A DNA stretch of 64,000 nucleotides from Gracilaria gracilis (taxonomy: Eukaryota > Rhodophyta > Florideophyceae > Gracilariales > Gracilariaceae): NCBI GenBank assembly GCA_030374805.1, contig JARGSG010000096.1, positions 1 through 64,000 on the forward strand. Direction: 5' to 3'. The notes under the pieces were generated by a model that saw nothing but the letters and a program-made list of their open reading frames with translations, had not been told where the DNA came from and ran no database searches. Each line of letters begins with the position of its first letter. Position 1 is the first letter of the stretch. Below, one piece after another: positions 28,738-39,122 of this stretch. A program made the position numbers and the translations under genes.

Positions 28738-30312
28738 ATGGCGCCGTTCGCGCCCTTCATGTCCGCCGTTGTGGTAGCCTTCGTCGTGTGTGCCCGTGCC
28801 GCTTCGCAGCGCATCAACTTCGATATCACCGCGCCGCAGTTCGACAACGCGTACTCCCCCGTCGTGCCGAACTTTAAAGACGTCACCGGGCGCGCCGGCA
28901 TCGACGCGCGCTTCCGTTGGAAGAAGTACGGTAGCCCGGCTGTGGCCGACCTCGACCGCGATGGATTCCCGGACCTCATGTTTTGTCACCACGATTCCGC
29001 CCGTGTCGAGCTCTATTTCAATAATCGTGACGGCACGTTTTCCAAGTCCAAGTGGGGAGTTTGGCATGACAGTCATGGCTTCTCCCCGTTCCCAATCACC
29101 TCAAGGGAGCGCGGCCTGTACTTTACGCTCTCCGTTGGTGGAAATTATGGAAGGAAGCTCAATCACCCTTTTGTGTTTGCCGTCGACCCTTTCACTCGCA
29201 AAGTAGACGAGGTCACAAAAGCGGTCGGAGTGCAATACAAGGGCGGCCGTGGCCGCGCTGCCGTTTTCATGGACCTTTCCATGGGTAAGCATCCCTTCTG
29301 GCCGGATGTCATCTTCACTAACGCCAAGCCGGCCTCGGGTAGCACTCAGTTTGCCTACGAGAATGTCGGCGGGAAAAAGTTCAAGTTACGTGGCTTGAAG
29401 GGTGGCTTTGCAAACGACATCAATTGGTATGCCACCGTTACTGATCTAGAGAATGACGGCGTCATGGAAGTCATCACATACTGGGAGCTGCGAATCTGGC
29501 GTTTGGTCGCACCTTTCAAGTTTAAACAGATTACAAGAGATGTGCTACCCAGCAACATGAAGCGAAACGGCGTTGTTTCTGTCGCAGAGATCGACTTCGA
29601 TAATGATGGTGACTTCGACCTTTATGTTGCCCGCACCAAGTCCGGGGATCTTTCTTGGCAAACCGGTTCCGTATTTGAGGATTATCTGCTGGAGAATCGG
29701 AATGGTAAATATTACGATGTATCTGATCGTGCCAAGATTCCTCGTCGGACAACACCAAGAGGCGTCACTGTGGGTGATTTTAACAATGATGGATGGATGG
29801 ATCTGTATGTTACACAGTATAAACAGGCAGACATTATCTTACTCAACAACGCGGACGGCACTTTCACCAGTATTAGCGGGCTCACGTACAGGCCATCCAA
29901 CGTACGCGGTGACCACGCAGTGGGTGTGGACTACGATCTGGACGGAAGAATTGACCTTGTATCGGGGCAGGGCGATCAAATCAAGCAAGGCTTGGGGGGC
30001 TCGTTCCGCATTTTTCGTAACGTGTTGTCGAGAAGTGCTGGCAATTACGTTCTTGTGCGAGTGGGCAACGCTTGGAATAGGTCGTGTACGCCTTTGCATG
30101 CCGTAGTCACCGTGAAGGCAGGCGGTCTGAGCTTGAAACGACGCGTCGGAACGGCCGGTAGCGCCGTTTCTCAGTCATATATAGAAACGGTCCATGTCGG
30201 GTTGGGTCCTGTTTCATGGATTGATGTGATTTTTGTGAAGTATTCGAATGGATACGTGGATGTAAGGCGCGGTTTGAAGGCGAACCAACTTGTGTTCATG
30301 GGGAAGTTGTGA
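28738..30312 (+). CDS. Secreted CRTAC1-like FG-GAP/ASPIC-UnbV protein C
   Basis: A 524-residue protein with an alanine/valine-rich signal peptide (MAPFAPFMSAVVVAFVVCARA). It is the most diverged of the three paralogues, with an N-terminal insertion (about 20 residues) before the shared NFKDVTGRAGI segment. It keeps DLDRDG, DFDNDG, DFNNDG and DYDLDG loops and the C-terminal ASPIC/UnbV domain (VRVGNAWN, HAVVTVKAGG, SQSYIETVHVGLG). The first 200 bp is GC-rich while the rest is not. The same inferred extracellular calcium-dependent binding role as A and B applies. Confidence 0.92.
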   Translation: MAPFAPFMSAVVVAFVVCARAASQRINFDITAPQFDNAYSPVVPNFKDVTGRAGIDARFRWKKYGSPAVADLDRDGFPDLMFCHHDSARVELYFNNRDGTFSKSKWGVWHDSHGFSPFPITSRERGLYFTLSVGGNYGRKLNHPFVFAVDPFTRKVDEVTKAVGVQYKGGRGRAAVFMDLSMGKHPFWPDVIFTNAKPASGSTQFAYENVGGKKFKLRGLKGGFANDINWYATVTDLENDGVMEVITYWELRIWRLVAPFKFKQITRDVLPSNMKRNGVVSVAEIDFDNDGDFDLYVARTKSGDLSWQTGSVFEDYLLENRNGKYYDVSDRAKIPRRTTPRGVTVGDFNNDGWMDLYVTQYKQADIILLNNADGTFTSISGLTYRPSNVRGDHAVGVDYDLDGRIDLVSGQGDQIKQGLGGSFRIFRNVLSRSAGNYVLVRVGNAWNRSCTPLHAVVTVKAGGLSLKRRVGTAGSAVSQSYIETVHVGLGPVSWIDVIFVKYSNGYVDVRRGLKANQLVFMGKL

Positions 30313-32017
30313 ATTGCTGCGTTCTCATGTAGATTTTCTGTATCATTGTGATTGTACAGTTGACTAAAGTTACCCCAAAGCTTCATCTCCTTCTGTGTTG
30401 CGATGGGCGCGAATATGCAGTTCGGTCAAGAAAGCGGAAACGAAATCAGCGACCTGTGCGTGCCCAGTGCCTGCGATGCAAACATGAATTCTGAACTCAA
30501 ATACTGTGGGGCAATCTCCTTTAACCACATGAGGAATCATGATGAGAGTTAAGACAAGTAGGTGGCTTCGGCAATCGAAGCTGCTTCTGCTTGGTGTTCG
30601 TTTCAAATACGTTCTGAAAAGCTGGCCTATCATCACGAAATTCAGAACACCGTCTCTGTACAAATGCAGGTTCGTCCGCCCTATGCGCGTGGTTGTGCAA
30701 GTACAACATCTTCATCATAATGATGTGATAAGTTCGGATAACGTCAATGCAGTTGCTGGCCATGTTCCCTGGGCATTGAATCCTCGGAAAACCACAGAAG
30801 ACTTCAGAATTCCCCTAGGGACGTTCTACCCAGTCTCTCGAATTACAAGGGTACGAATTTCGCTCTTCAACACCACTAGAATTGCTGCTATGTGAGCAAG
30901 GACTCTACGACTATAGTGTTCATGTAACGCTACCCCTTGGTACTGTTTCCTTCGAAAAGAGCGTTAAGATTGTACGGAAAGAGTATAAAAGGAAGAACGA
31001 AGCCGAGCACCCATACTACTCCAGTTGAAGTACAAGCGCACAGTGGCAGCTCTATGCCACGAGCACGTTCAGCGACTGTGAGTGCTAAGCAGACAAGCCT
31101 CAAGTGATAGATTCACAGCCACCTATGTATCTAGCTGTGAATGCGAAGCAGAAGCCTCCAGTGATAGATTCACAGCCGCTGGCCTTTTGGTGTATCTTTG
31201 CTCATTCGCGTGGCAGTGGGAATCCCATTGTGCCCATCCACAGCGTGGACAGCTGTAATACGCTCCAGGGCTGCACTCGACAGCGCGCGCCCGAGCGCGA
31301 AAGGCGAAAATACTCCAAAATTGGCGTTGGAGATAGATAACTTGCCTCAATTCTTTTTCACGTGTCAGCGTGGAATCACAGTCGTGTCCCACTGCCCAAT
31401 GGGCAGCAGTGCCCATGCAAGGTCGCGCTGCCAAGTTTACGCATTGCGCGTGCAAGTGCAGGGGCACTCCGTGTTGATCCTCTTCGCGTTGAGCCGCCAG
31501 TCTTCGTGCCGTCGCTTCCACCGCACACCCCGAGGGAGTTACCAGAGCACAACTCATTTTCAAACGATTCGTTCTGCTGGACGCCATGTGGCACTCTTTC
31601 TTACAACCAACTTGCGGCTCGCGCGCGCCCCAGTGATGTCACAGATAGAACTCTGCCGCCTGCGGCAAATCCCTCCTTCCACTTAACAGTCGTTACCGTA
31701 CGACGGCTCTGTCCCTCGACCAACAAGTGCTGTTGAAGGCGCCAGGGTGTCTCGGTCAACCCATGGATATCGCGCTTCCACCATCTGTACACGTCGACAA
31801 TGCTTTTCGTCCTACTAACTTCATCGAGATCACGTCTTTCTGCACCCTTCCCGCTTGCCCAGTTGCAAACTCCATGTCACTCCCTGTAACTCCTGCAACT
31901 GCGTTGCAAATCGCAAATGTACTTTACATTCATCCGCGAAACTGTCCAATCTCAATCTCCGCCTCCACTTCGAGACATTAATCCAAGTGCAAGCCAAGTT
32001 CATCTACGAGCATGCAC
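30313..32017. other. Intergenic, no gene recognised
   Basis: 1.7 kb upstream of PPDK. A short imperfect direct repeat is visible around 31099-31175 (GTGATAGATTCACAGCC twice, 31101 and 31160). No other feature is supported. Confidence 0.45.
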
Positions 32018-32025
32018 TATAAAAA
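32018..32025 (+). promoter_or_regulatory. TATA box for PPDK
   Basis: TATAAAAA lies 135 bp upstream of the ATG at 32153, in a C-rich leader. Confidence 0.65.
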
Positions 32026-32152
32026 CCCCGCCGCATCATCAGCACATCCCCGCGCACATAGGGATCCTTGAGCCCAGCCACCCAGCCTCATTCTCACACA
32101 TTTCTCTTGCTAATTGCTAATTGCCCACAAGAGTCTTCGAATCAACTGCATC

Positions 32153-34897
32153 ATGAATACTGCTACCAATCTTTCCAACTTGCTTAGCCACAAGGTACCG
32201 CTTGCAATCACGGACAAGAACCAGCTTAAACAGGGTAAATATGTGTACTCCTTTGGTAACGGCAAGGCAGAGGGGAGCGCGGGAATGAGGGCCTTACTGG
32301 GTGGCAAGGGGGCCGGTCTTGCCGACATGTCCGCGCTCGGTTTGCCGGTACCCCCGGGCTTCACCATCACCACCGAGGTGTGCACCTTGTTCAGCAAACA
32401 AGGTGGACAATATCCTCCGCGACTGGAGGCCGATGTGGCTAAATCTCTCGCGATGGTGGAGAAACTCACGGGTGCTCGTTTTGGGAATGCGCATCGTCCG
32501 CTTCTGGTTTCTGTGCGTTCTGGCGCTCGCGCTTCCATGCCAGGAATGATGGATACTGTGCTCAATCTTGGATTGAATGATCATACCGTTAGGGGACTAG
32601 CGACTCAGTCGGGAGATCCGCGCTTTGCTTACGATAGTTATCGCCGTTTCATTCAGATGTTTGGAGATGTCGTTATGGGAGTGGATCATCATCACTTTGA
32701 AGATATTCTAGACCACCATAAGAAGGTATGTGGACTTTCCTTGGACACGGACTTAACAGCTCATGATTGGCAAGACGTGATTTGCGAGTACAAGCTCAAG
32801 ATTCATGAACAAACTGGTCGGGACTTTCCTCAAGATCCCCAGATGCAATTGTGGGATGCTATCGCCGCCGTCTTCCGTTCTTGGACGAATACGCGAGCTG
32901 TGACTTATAGAAGACTACATAGTATTCCCAGTGACTGGGGCACTGCTGTCAATGTACAAGCTATGGTGTTTGGAAATATGGGCGATGACTCCGCTACTGG
33001 TGTGGCTTTCACACGCGATCCTGCTACTGGTAAGAATACTTTGTATGGTGAGTATCTTGTCAATGCTCAAGGAGAAGATGTCGTGGCTGGAATCCGTACT
33101 CCGCAACAACTGACTGTTGCTGGTAAGTTAGCGCATCGTTCAAAGTTACCTGCCATGGAAGAGGTCATGCCGGAAGTTTTCCAGGAATTGAATGCTGTGC
33201 GCCACAATCTGGAGAAGCATTATGGAGATATGCAGGACATTGAGTTCACTGTTCAACGCGGAAAGTTGTACATGTTGCAAACCCGTGTCGGAAAGCGAAC
33301 TGCTAGTGCTGCTTTGAAGATTGCGTGCGATATGGTTGATGAAGGTGTTATCAATGAGGATCAGGCTATTATGAGAGTTGACCCCGCCTCTCTCAACCAG
33401 CTGCTGCATCCGACATTGGACCCGAAAGCAGAGCGCCAAATCATCGGACGTGGGTTGCCTGCTTCACCAGGAGCAGCTTCGGGACACATTGTTTTTAGTG
33501 CCGATGAAGCCGAGCGGCTCGCTCATGTCGGCGAGAAGGCGATTCTGTGCCGCGCAGAAACCTCCCCTGAAGATATTCATGGTATGCATGCTGCTGTCGG
33601 AATTGTGACTACGAGGGGTGGTATGACAAGCCATGCTGCCGTTGTTGCTCGAGGTATGGGTCGACCATGTGTGGCTGGCGCTTCTGAAATCAGTATCGAC
33701 TATGAGGCGAATACAATGAGCGTTCGCGGGTTGATGTTGAAGGAAGGCGATCTGGTCACCCTTGATGGCGGAAGCGGAGAGGTAATGTCCGGGTTTGTCC
33801 CAACTATTGAACCGGAGCTGTCAGGAGATTTCTCAAGATTGATGGGATGGGCGGACGCGAGGCGAAAGCTAGGCGTGCTTGTCAACGCCGACACACCGAA
33901 AGACTGCCGCAAAGCGTTAGAATTTGGGGCAGAGGGTATCGGACTCTGTCGCACAGAACACATGTTCTTTGAAGCCGGAAGAATCGTCGCAGTGCGTGAA
34001 ATGATCTTGGCGAATAGTGAAGAAGGCAGGAGAAAGGCTCTGACGAAAGTTTTGCCAATGCAGCGTGACGACTTCGCGGAGATTTTCCGCATAATGCATG
34101 GACTTCCTGTCACGATTCGCCTCTTGGACCCGCCGCTGCACGAGTTTCTGCCACATGGTGAGGCAGAGATGCATGAAGTTGCGGAAGCTGCTGGCGTGAG
34201 CGTTGAATTCGTGCGAGAGCGCGTAATTAAGGTGCGTGAAGTGAACCCAATGCTGGGACATCGTGGATGTCGGCTGGGCATAACGTATCCAGAGGTTTAT
34301 GAGATGCAGACGCGTGCTATCATTGAAGCAGCTGCTATCGTTGCGAAGGAAACAGACTTCAAAGTCGAAGTGGAGATCATGATTCCATTTGTCGCAGTTG
34401 AGTCTGAGTTACGGATCGTGAAGGAGAATGTTGACGAAGTTGCGAGGGACGTTCTAAAGGGTGACAAGCAGAAAGTGCACTACGTGGTTGGAACAATGAT
34501 CGAGCTGCCTCGTGCTGCTTTGAACGCTGGGAAGATTGCCAGACAAGCGCACTTTTTCAGCTTTGGGACGAATGACCTAACACAGACGACATTCGGTCTA
34601 TCGCGTGACGATGCAGGTAGTTTTCTGCCTACATATGAGAACCGAGGGATACTCGAAGGCGATCCTTTTGTGCATCTTGATATCGAGGGAGTTGGTGAGT
34701 TGATGCGGATTGCTGTGGAACGGGGAAGGAAGACGCGACCAGAGCTGAAGCTGTGTCTGTGTGGCGAACATGGAGGCGACGCCGCATCCGTGAAGTTCTG
34801 TCATGAGCTCGGCCTTGACTCTGTGTCTTGTTCGCCATACCGCGTTCCTATCGCCCGACTTGCGGCAGCCCAAGCTGCGCTGAGCCTGAGCACGTAG
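32153..34897 (+). CDS. PPDK: Pyruvate, phosphate dikinase
   Basis: A 914-residue protein catalysing reversible interconversion of pyruvate, ATP and phosphate with PEP, AMP and pyrophosphate. The N-terminal nucleotide-binding domain shows GGKGAGLADM. The central phosphohistidine domain has GGMTSHAAVVARG with the carrier His at about residue 494 and the regulatory-type Thr two residues before. The C-terminal PEP/pyruvate barrel ends with LCGEHGGD, catalytic Cys at about 870. Length is normal for the family. ATG 32153 is preferred over an in-frame ATG at 32114 because it starts the conserved region sooner and sits well after the TATA box. There is no intron. No clear plastid transit peptide is seen, so a cytosolic role in gluconeogenesis or glycolysis is likelier, though the first 25 residues could be a weak signal. 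Confidence 0.97.
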   Translation: MNTATNLSNLLSHKVPLAITDKNQLKQGKYVYSFGNGKAEGSAGMRALLGGKGAGLADMSALGLPVPPGFTITTEVCTLFSKQGGQYPPRLEADVAKSLAMVEKLTGARFGNAHRPLLVSVRSGARASMPGMMDTVLNLGLNDHTVRGLATQSGDPRFAYDSYRRFIQMFGDVVMGVDHHHFEDILDHHKKVCGLSLDTDLTAHDWQDVICEYKLKIHEQTGRDFPQDPQMQLWDAIAAVFRSWTNTRAVTYRRLHSIPSDWGTAVNVQAMVFGNMGDDSATGVAFTRDPATGKNTLYGEYLVNAQGEDVVAGIRTPQQLTVAGKLAHRSKLPAMEEVMPEVFQELNAVRHNLEKHYGDMQDIEFTVQRGKLYMLQTRVGKRTASAALKIACDMVDEGVINEDQAIMRVDPASLNQLLHPTLDPKAERQIIGRGLPASPGAASGHIVFSADEAERLAHVGEKAILCRAETSPEDIHGMHAAVGIVTTRGGMTSHAAVVARGMGRPCVAGASEISIDYEANTMSVRGLMLKEGDLVTLDGGSGEVMSGFVPTIEPELSGDFSRLMGWADARRKLGVLVNADTPKDCRKALEFGAEGIGLCRTEHMFFEAGRIVAVREMILANSEEGRRKALTKVLPMQRDDFAEIFRIMHGLPVTIRLLDPPLHEFLPHGEAEMHEVAEAAGVSVEFVRERVIKVREVNPMLGHRGCRLGITYPEVYEMQTRAIIEAAAIVAKETDFKVEVEIMIPFVAVESELRIVKENVDEVARDVLKGDKQKVHYVVGTMIELPRAALNAGKIARQAHFFSFGTNDLTQTTFGLSRDDAGSFLPTYENRGILEGDPFVHLDIEGVGELMRIAVERGRKTRPELKLCLCGEHGGDAASVKFCHELGLDSVSCSPYRVPIARLAAAQAALSLST

Positions 34898-35412
34898 GCC
34901 TATCGACGAAAGCGTGGTGATTGTAATCTATAGTAAGGCATAATGAAACTGTATTATGTATTGATCTCATGCTTGTGCTTTGTAAAAAAAATTTGCTCTA
35001 GTGTCGTCTGCTACTCCCTCTAGTGTGAAGTAACAAAGAGAGGACTATTCTATCTTGAAGATGCCCTCGCAAGGACGGCCACGAACTTCAATGGCCACTA
35101 CTTACCATTTTTGTCATTGTTTCCGTGTTTCTCTCCCGGGGCCAGCAGCTTGTTTCTTCGTAAAACGTTTGTCAGCGCTGAATAAGACGAGGGCAACGTC
35201 TTCCTTGACGTTGGTACGACAATCGCATTGCGTTGGCTTTTCATGTTCGTATCTACTGGATGGAGAGAGCAAACGTGTCTGTAGAAACTGCGCTAGAGCA
35301 CGATTTCGATCGCCCGGAAACCGCGTTCATCGCCCATTGAGACCAAACAGCGTCGTACACACCTTTGCTGTTTTGTCTTCCTCTTGAGCACAGCTTCTGG
35401 ATTTACTGTTCC
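34898..35412. other. Intergenic between convergent genes
   Basis: Holds the 3' ends of PPDK (plus) and the SIMPL gene (minus). No gene or repeat was seen beyond an A-rich run near 34984. Confidence 0.45.
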
Positions 35413-36117
35413 TTAGTCAACTAGCGCGAACTGAAGGAAGACCGTAGCCTGAACGTCAAGTTCACCGGTAGCAATCGGTACCGATGCATCGGCAGCGAGA
35501 GCACCGAATGACTGACGAAGCTGCGGCTGCGGAATTGATTGTTCGCTGATAGCTATTAATTCTCCAACCTTGACTTCAGCTGCTTGTGCGTACACTCCTG
35601 CCCGACTGGTCGCATCGGCAACAGCCAGGGCGCGAGCACGGTTACGCAGTTCCATATCATTACCAATGCTGAAGTTCACACCGGAAATGCGATTGCTACC
35701 AGCTGAGACAAGCGCATCAAGAATCCTTCCCAAGTTGTCCAAATCGCGAACAACCACTCGCACTTGATTTGTCACTTGATACCCAGTGATGCCCTGATCT
35801 TCACCGTTCGGCCCACGCTGAAATTGCGGATTCACGTCAAAGAAAGTTGTTTGAACATCTCTGCTTTCGATTCCTTGTTCAGTAAGGACAGCCAGCACTT
35901 GATCAAACTGTTGACTGTTGGCCGCTAATGCTGCTTGTGCTGTGGCCGCTGTCGTTACGACTCCAGTACTTACTGTGGCCATATCTGGAGGTGCGGATAC
36001 GCTTCCCTCACCAGACACACTGATTGTACGAGGCACGGCTTGAGCATTTGATTGAACAACGGATGCGGCGAACAGCACCAAAGCAAACGCGAAGATGTTC
36101 TTCGTTGTCGAATTCAT
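35413..36117 (-). CDS. Secreted SIMPL-domain (DUF541) protein
   Basis: A 234-residue protein. The start at 36117 begins a signal peptide (MNSTTKNIFAFALVLFAASVVQSNAQ); an upstream in-frame ATG would add 14 polar residues ahead of it. The mature part opens with RTISVSGEGSVSAPPDMA and contains GITGYQVTNQVRVVVRDL and VKVGELIAISEQ, the signatures of the SIMPL/DUF541 family (BP26-like), which forms oligomeric ring or channel-like assemblies in bacteria. In eukaryotes the role is unknown. The bacterial-type family suggests ancient gene transfer, though base composition resembles its neighbours. Confidence 0.92.
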   Translation of the reverse strand: MNSTTKNIFAFALVLFAASVVQSNAQAVPRTISVSGEGSVSAPPDMATVSTGVVTTAATAQAALAANSQQFDQVLAVLTEQGIESRDVQTTFFDVNPQFQRGPNGEDQGITGYQVTNQVRVVVRDLDNLGRILDALVSAGSNRISGVNFSIGNDMELRNRARALAVADATSRAGVYAQAAEVKVGELIAISEQSIPQPQLRQSFGALAADASVPIATGELDVQATVFLQFALVD

Positions 36118-36752
36118 TTCTCGGCGGCAAAGGCAACCTTTTTGGAGACAGTACTGCAACTTCCGTTGATGGAGTAACCACTACCCTTGTATAAGCACCT
36201 CTTGGTAAGAAGTGGCTTTGAGAGAAGTGGGACCGCGCCACCTTCACTTGCTTCGAAGGAGTCCTTTAGTACAACCACGGCAACTCTACCCAGGCCAAGC
36301 TGGCATCGAATGTGGCCATCATCGTCACCTGGCAGAATCCCTTACCCTACTGCACCTACCCTACTGTACGGTCTCCTGTTCTATTCCCACCAGTGGAATA
36401 CGGAACTTCAAACGTGGAGATATAGGGTCAACAATGCGGGCTTCAAATAACGGCCATGGCTGAATCCAACGCCTACCGCGTTATATACATATAATTCAGC
36501 CGTTTTGTAGGCGACGTTGCTGGATGTCCTTGTTTCAGCCCTCAACGCAGTTGGTTTACAGATCGTCCCGCGATGCTAGTGCCACACTAGTTCGCAAGCT
36601 GTCCAATACAAGCGCAGAAGCCCGCTTAGAGCTGGCTGCGATGGCTCGCAACTTTGTGCACAGCATGATGACTTCAATCTTACAAGGTGGATGAATCTTC
36701 GAGCTTGTACCATGGAAACTAAAACTCCTTGAATAGCCATGCTGGCTCGAAC
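36118..36752. other. Intergenic, possible short frame
   Basis: A 56-codon frame at 36524-36694 (contains SAEARLELAAMARNF) follows a TATATACA at about 36482. It could be a microprotein or an upstream exon of the next frame, but no splice pair joins them in phase. Confidence 0.25.
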
Positions 36753-37091
36753 ATGGCGTTCCTCCAGACCTCCACAAACATAGACTGTCTCAAAGCCGAT
36801 ACAACCGTCCAGTCCCGCTGTCCGTTCTTTGGCGACTTCCCGTTCGCTATTTTGTTTGCCATACCTCAGCCAGATGTTACAACGCTGACTATTACTGTAG
36901 TTAACAAGTTTTCCACGGGCATATCTTTCCTGGATCTGCGCCCCCTACTAGTTCCGCCGAGAGAAACATCTTCTTTCTTTCCTTGGAAACACCGTTTCCT
37001 TCACGAGCCACAGGGCCCAGTAGTCCACTTTACAAGTTCATTGAAAGCTCGGGTGAGACTCTCTATTGAGATCACCCCCAGAAAGGATTAA
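36753..37091 (+). CDS. Hypothetical small protein
   Basis: A 112-residue frame from ATG 36753 with alternating hydrophobic and polar residues (TTLTITVVNKFSTGISFLDLRPLLVPP) that would suit a beta-sandwich. No signal peptide or known motif. It may be the 3' exon of a spliced gene whose upstream part I could not connect. Low confidence. Confidence 0.3.
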   Translation: MAFLQTSTNIDCLKADTTVQSRCPFFGDFPFAILFAIPQPDVTTLTITVVNKFSTGISFLDLRPLLVPPRETSSFFPWKHRFLHEPQGPVVHFTSSLKARVRLSIEITPRKD

Positions 37092-39122
37092 TAAACAGTA
37101 ACATCTTCAGAAATCAGAAATCAGTCATCACAATTGTGGAAGGTCAAGGGAGCCGAAATATTCCAAGAGCAACGTGACATTCCCACAAAGAAAAATTGTG
37201 ACGGAGTTTGCCATAGGGAGACAAGAAACACGATACAGTGCGGGATGGATTAGGTGTTGTATTGTGAGCGAAAAAACAACCCGCCCTGATGGCGGGGTGT
37301 TTATTTGCTCACAACGAGTACATACATCGACGTAATGGACGCGACGGGATTCGAGGTGTCGAAAAGCGGAATAGGCTGAGTGGTTCAGGGGTTACAGAGG
37401 GGCCAGAGAACCCTGCAACCATCCCATCCTTTCCATGTTTCGAGCAGACCTTATCCTCACTGTTGAACTGCCAAGTACGGGCAATGAAGGCGGGTAAACG
37501 TGGTAAGGCAGGAAGATGGGAGCGAGGATGAATCCGATTGTCGTTAAAGCAGTACCTGTAAGGAATTACCGACGTGACAAGGTTCGGCGTGACCGCTGAA
37601 CAGGGAGCGGGTAAAGGGTTACCAATTTTACGAAGCTACACCAAAGCGATTGCTTCCCGAGCTCCACTCACTCTTCTATTTCCTGAAATAAAGGCCTCTC
37701 TCTCACTCTTCTTTTTCACCTGCCGCTGCCGCCGGAGAATCTCCACCGAATTGGGCCTTAATGGTATCTCTATGTGTAGCTAGCCGTGTGACCATCCCTT
37801 CCTTCCCGGGCAATGGAGCTTGGACGTTCATCATCAACAGCCAGCACTGATATGCGGCCGCGTCATCCGCCACGAGTGGTCGACGCCACACCGTCGCGCT
37901 GCTTTCGATGGGCGAGCCTCACTTCCCATTTCGTGTTCATCAATGCAAGTGCATTCTATGGCTTTTCGAAACCTTGTGCCATTTTGGCTCTTTCCGGCAT
38001 CATCAGTCGTTGTTCAACAATCACATAATACAGAAGCCAAAGTTCACAACCTGTCACCGAAACACAGCCAGCGCCGCTGTGCGCCTTCTGTGCAATCAAG
38101 CATCGAGCCCATCGTCCGAGGGTAACGACCTACTACCATCACCATCAAGCTCAGCGAGTTGCACTAATGGAAGATCAGCCATACAACCAATGCTAATGGT
38201 CATTACAATCTTCATGTTTTCTGCTTGCTACACGTACATGAATGACAATGCCATTGTGGCCAAACTGCCTACGGATGGATAGTCACGATGGCAAGCTTGT
38301 GCTACCCATGGTAATCGATGCACGCCGTAACTTATTCCTTGATCCGAATTCGCTGGAGTAGCTGCTGTGGTGAGGAGAGGTACGAGTAACGAGCAAAGCG
38401 TATCACAAGAGACACTCATAAGCGCGAGCATTTTGACGAAAGCATCTTTACAGCAGCTTTGAGCAGGATCTTTAAGACCTTGCGAACGAAGAGGCTGATG
38501 GCAGGACGTGGGGGGAGAGGACGGCCGTGTCTCTCACTCTGAAACAAGAAATGTCGACCAACGATGATCGCAATGATAGAGGGACTTATTCAACGAACAG
38601 ACGAAAGCGCAGCACTGACGGCTCCATCACAAGGCATCAAACGGTTGCAGCACGATACCTTTACTTTTCTGTTTTCGCGAACGATTGTACGAAAGCCGGA
38701 CCGCGGACTATCTCTGCTCTACTGTCGATTCCGCTACCGCCCGGCATCGCTCCGTTCGCCGCAATATTCCGCTATTGTCGACATGGTACCGCCCGCCATC
38801 GCTCCGTTCAGCGCAGACGGGGATGTCGCAGCGCTACTTACGTGGCGCCTCCCGTTCATTCCCCTCTGGTTGGTGCAGCGGCTTGCGGTCCTTGCTGGCG
38901 CTCCTCGCTCCTGCTCCTGCAGCTCGCTCTGCGGAGCTCGCGCGGCTCCGAGCTGCAGCGACTCCTCGGAGGCCACCGGGGGATACACTACACGCTAAAG
39001 GGGCCCGCTCGCCCTCTGGAAGCAGGCCTGGGGAAGAAGGGACAGAGCCCAGAGTCCTGGCATTCGCCCTTCTCGTTCCCCGTTCCTCTTGCCTGTCAAA
39101 GCTTCAAACGTCGCTTCCCACC
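37092..39122. other. Intergenic with a terminator-like foldback
   Basis: Contains the foldback at 37262-37314 (listed separately). The 38.5-39.1 kb part is open in several frames because of GC-rich composition. No recognised gene. Confidence 0.4.
37262..37314. repeat. 53-bp near-perfect foldback
   Basis: 24-bp arms with three mismatches around a CTGAT loop: outer TTGTGAGC/GCTCACAA and inner CCCGCC/GGCGGG flanked by A-rich and T-rich runs. Its form resembles a bidirectional intrinsic terminator of bacteria, but no bacterial gene is near. A foldback element or structured RNA are alternatives. Confidence 0.85.

Noticed and set aside
37262-37314. Bacterial contamination suggested by a terminator-like hairpin
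   Set aside because: No bacterial gene, ribosome binding site or operon in the neighbourhood, and flanking DNA resembles the rest of the window.
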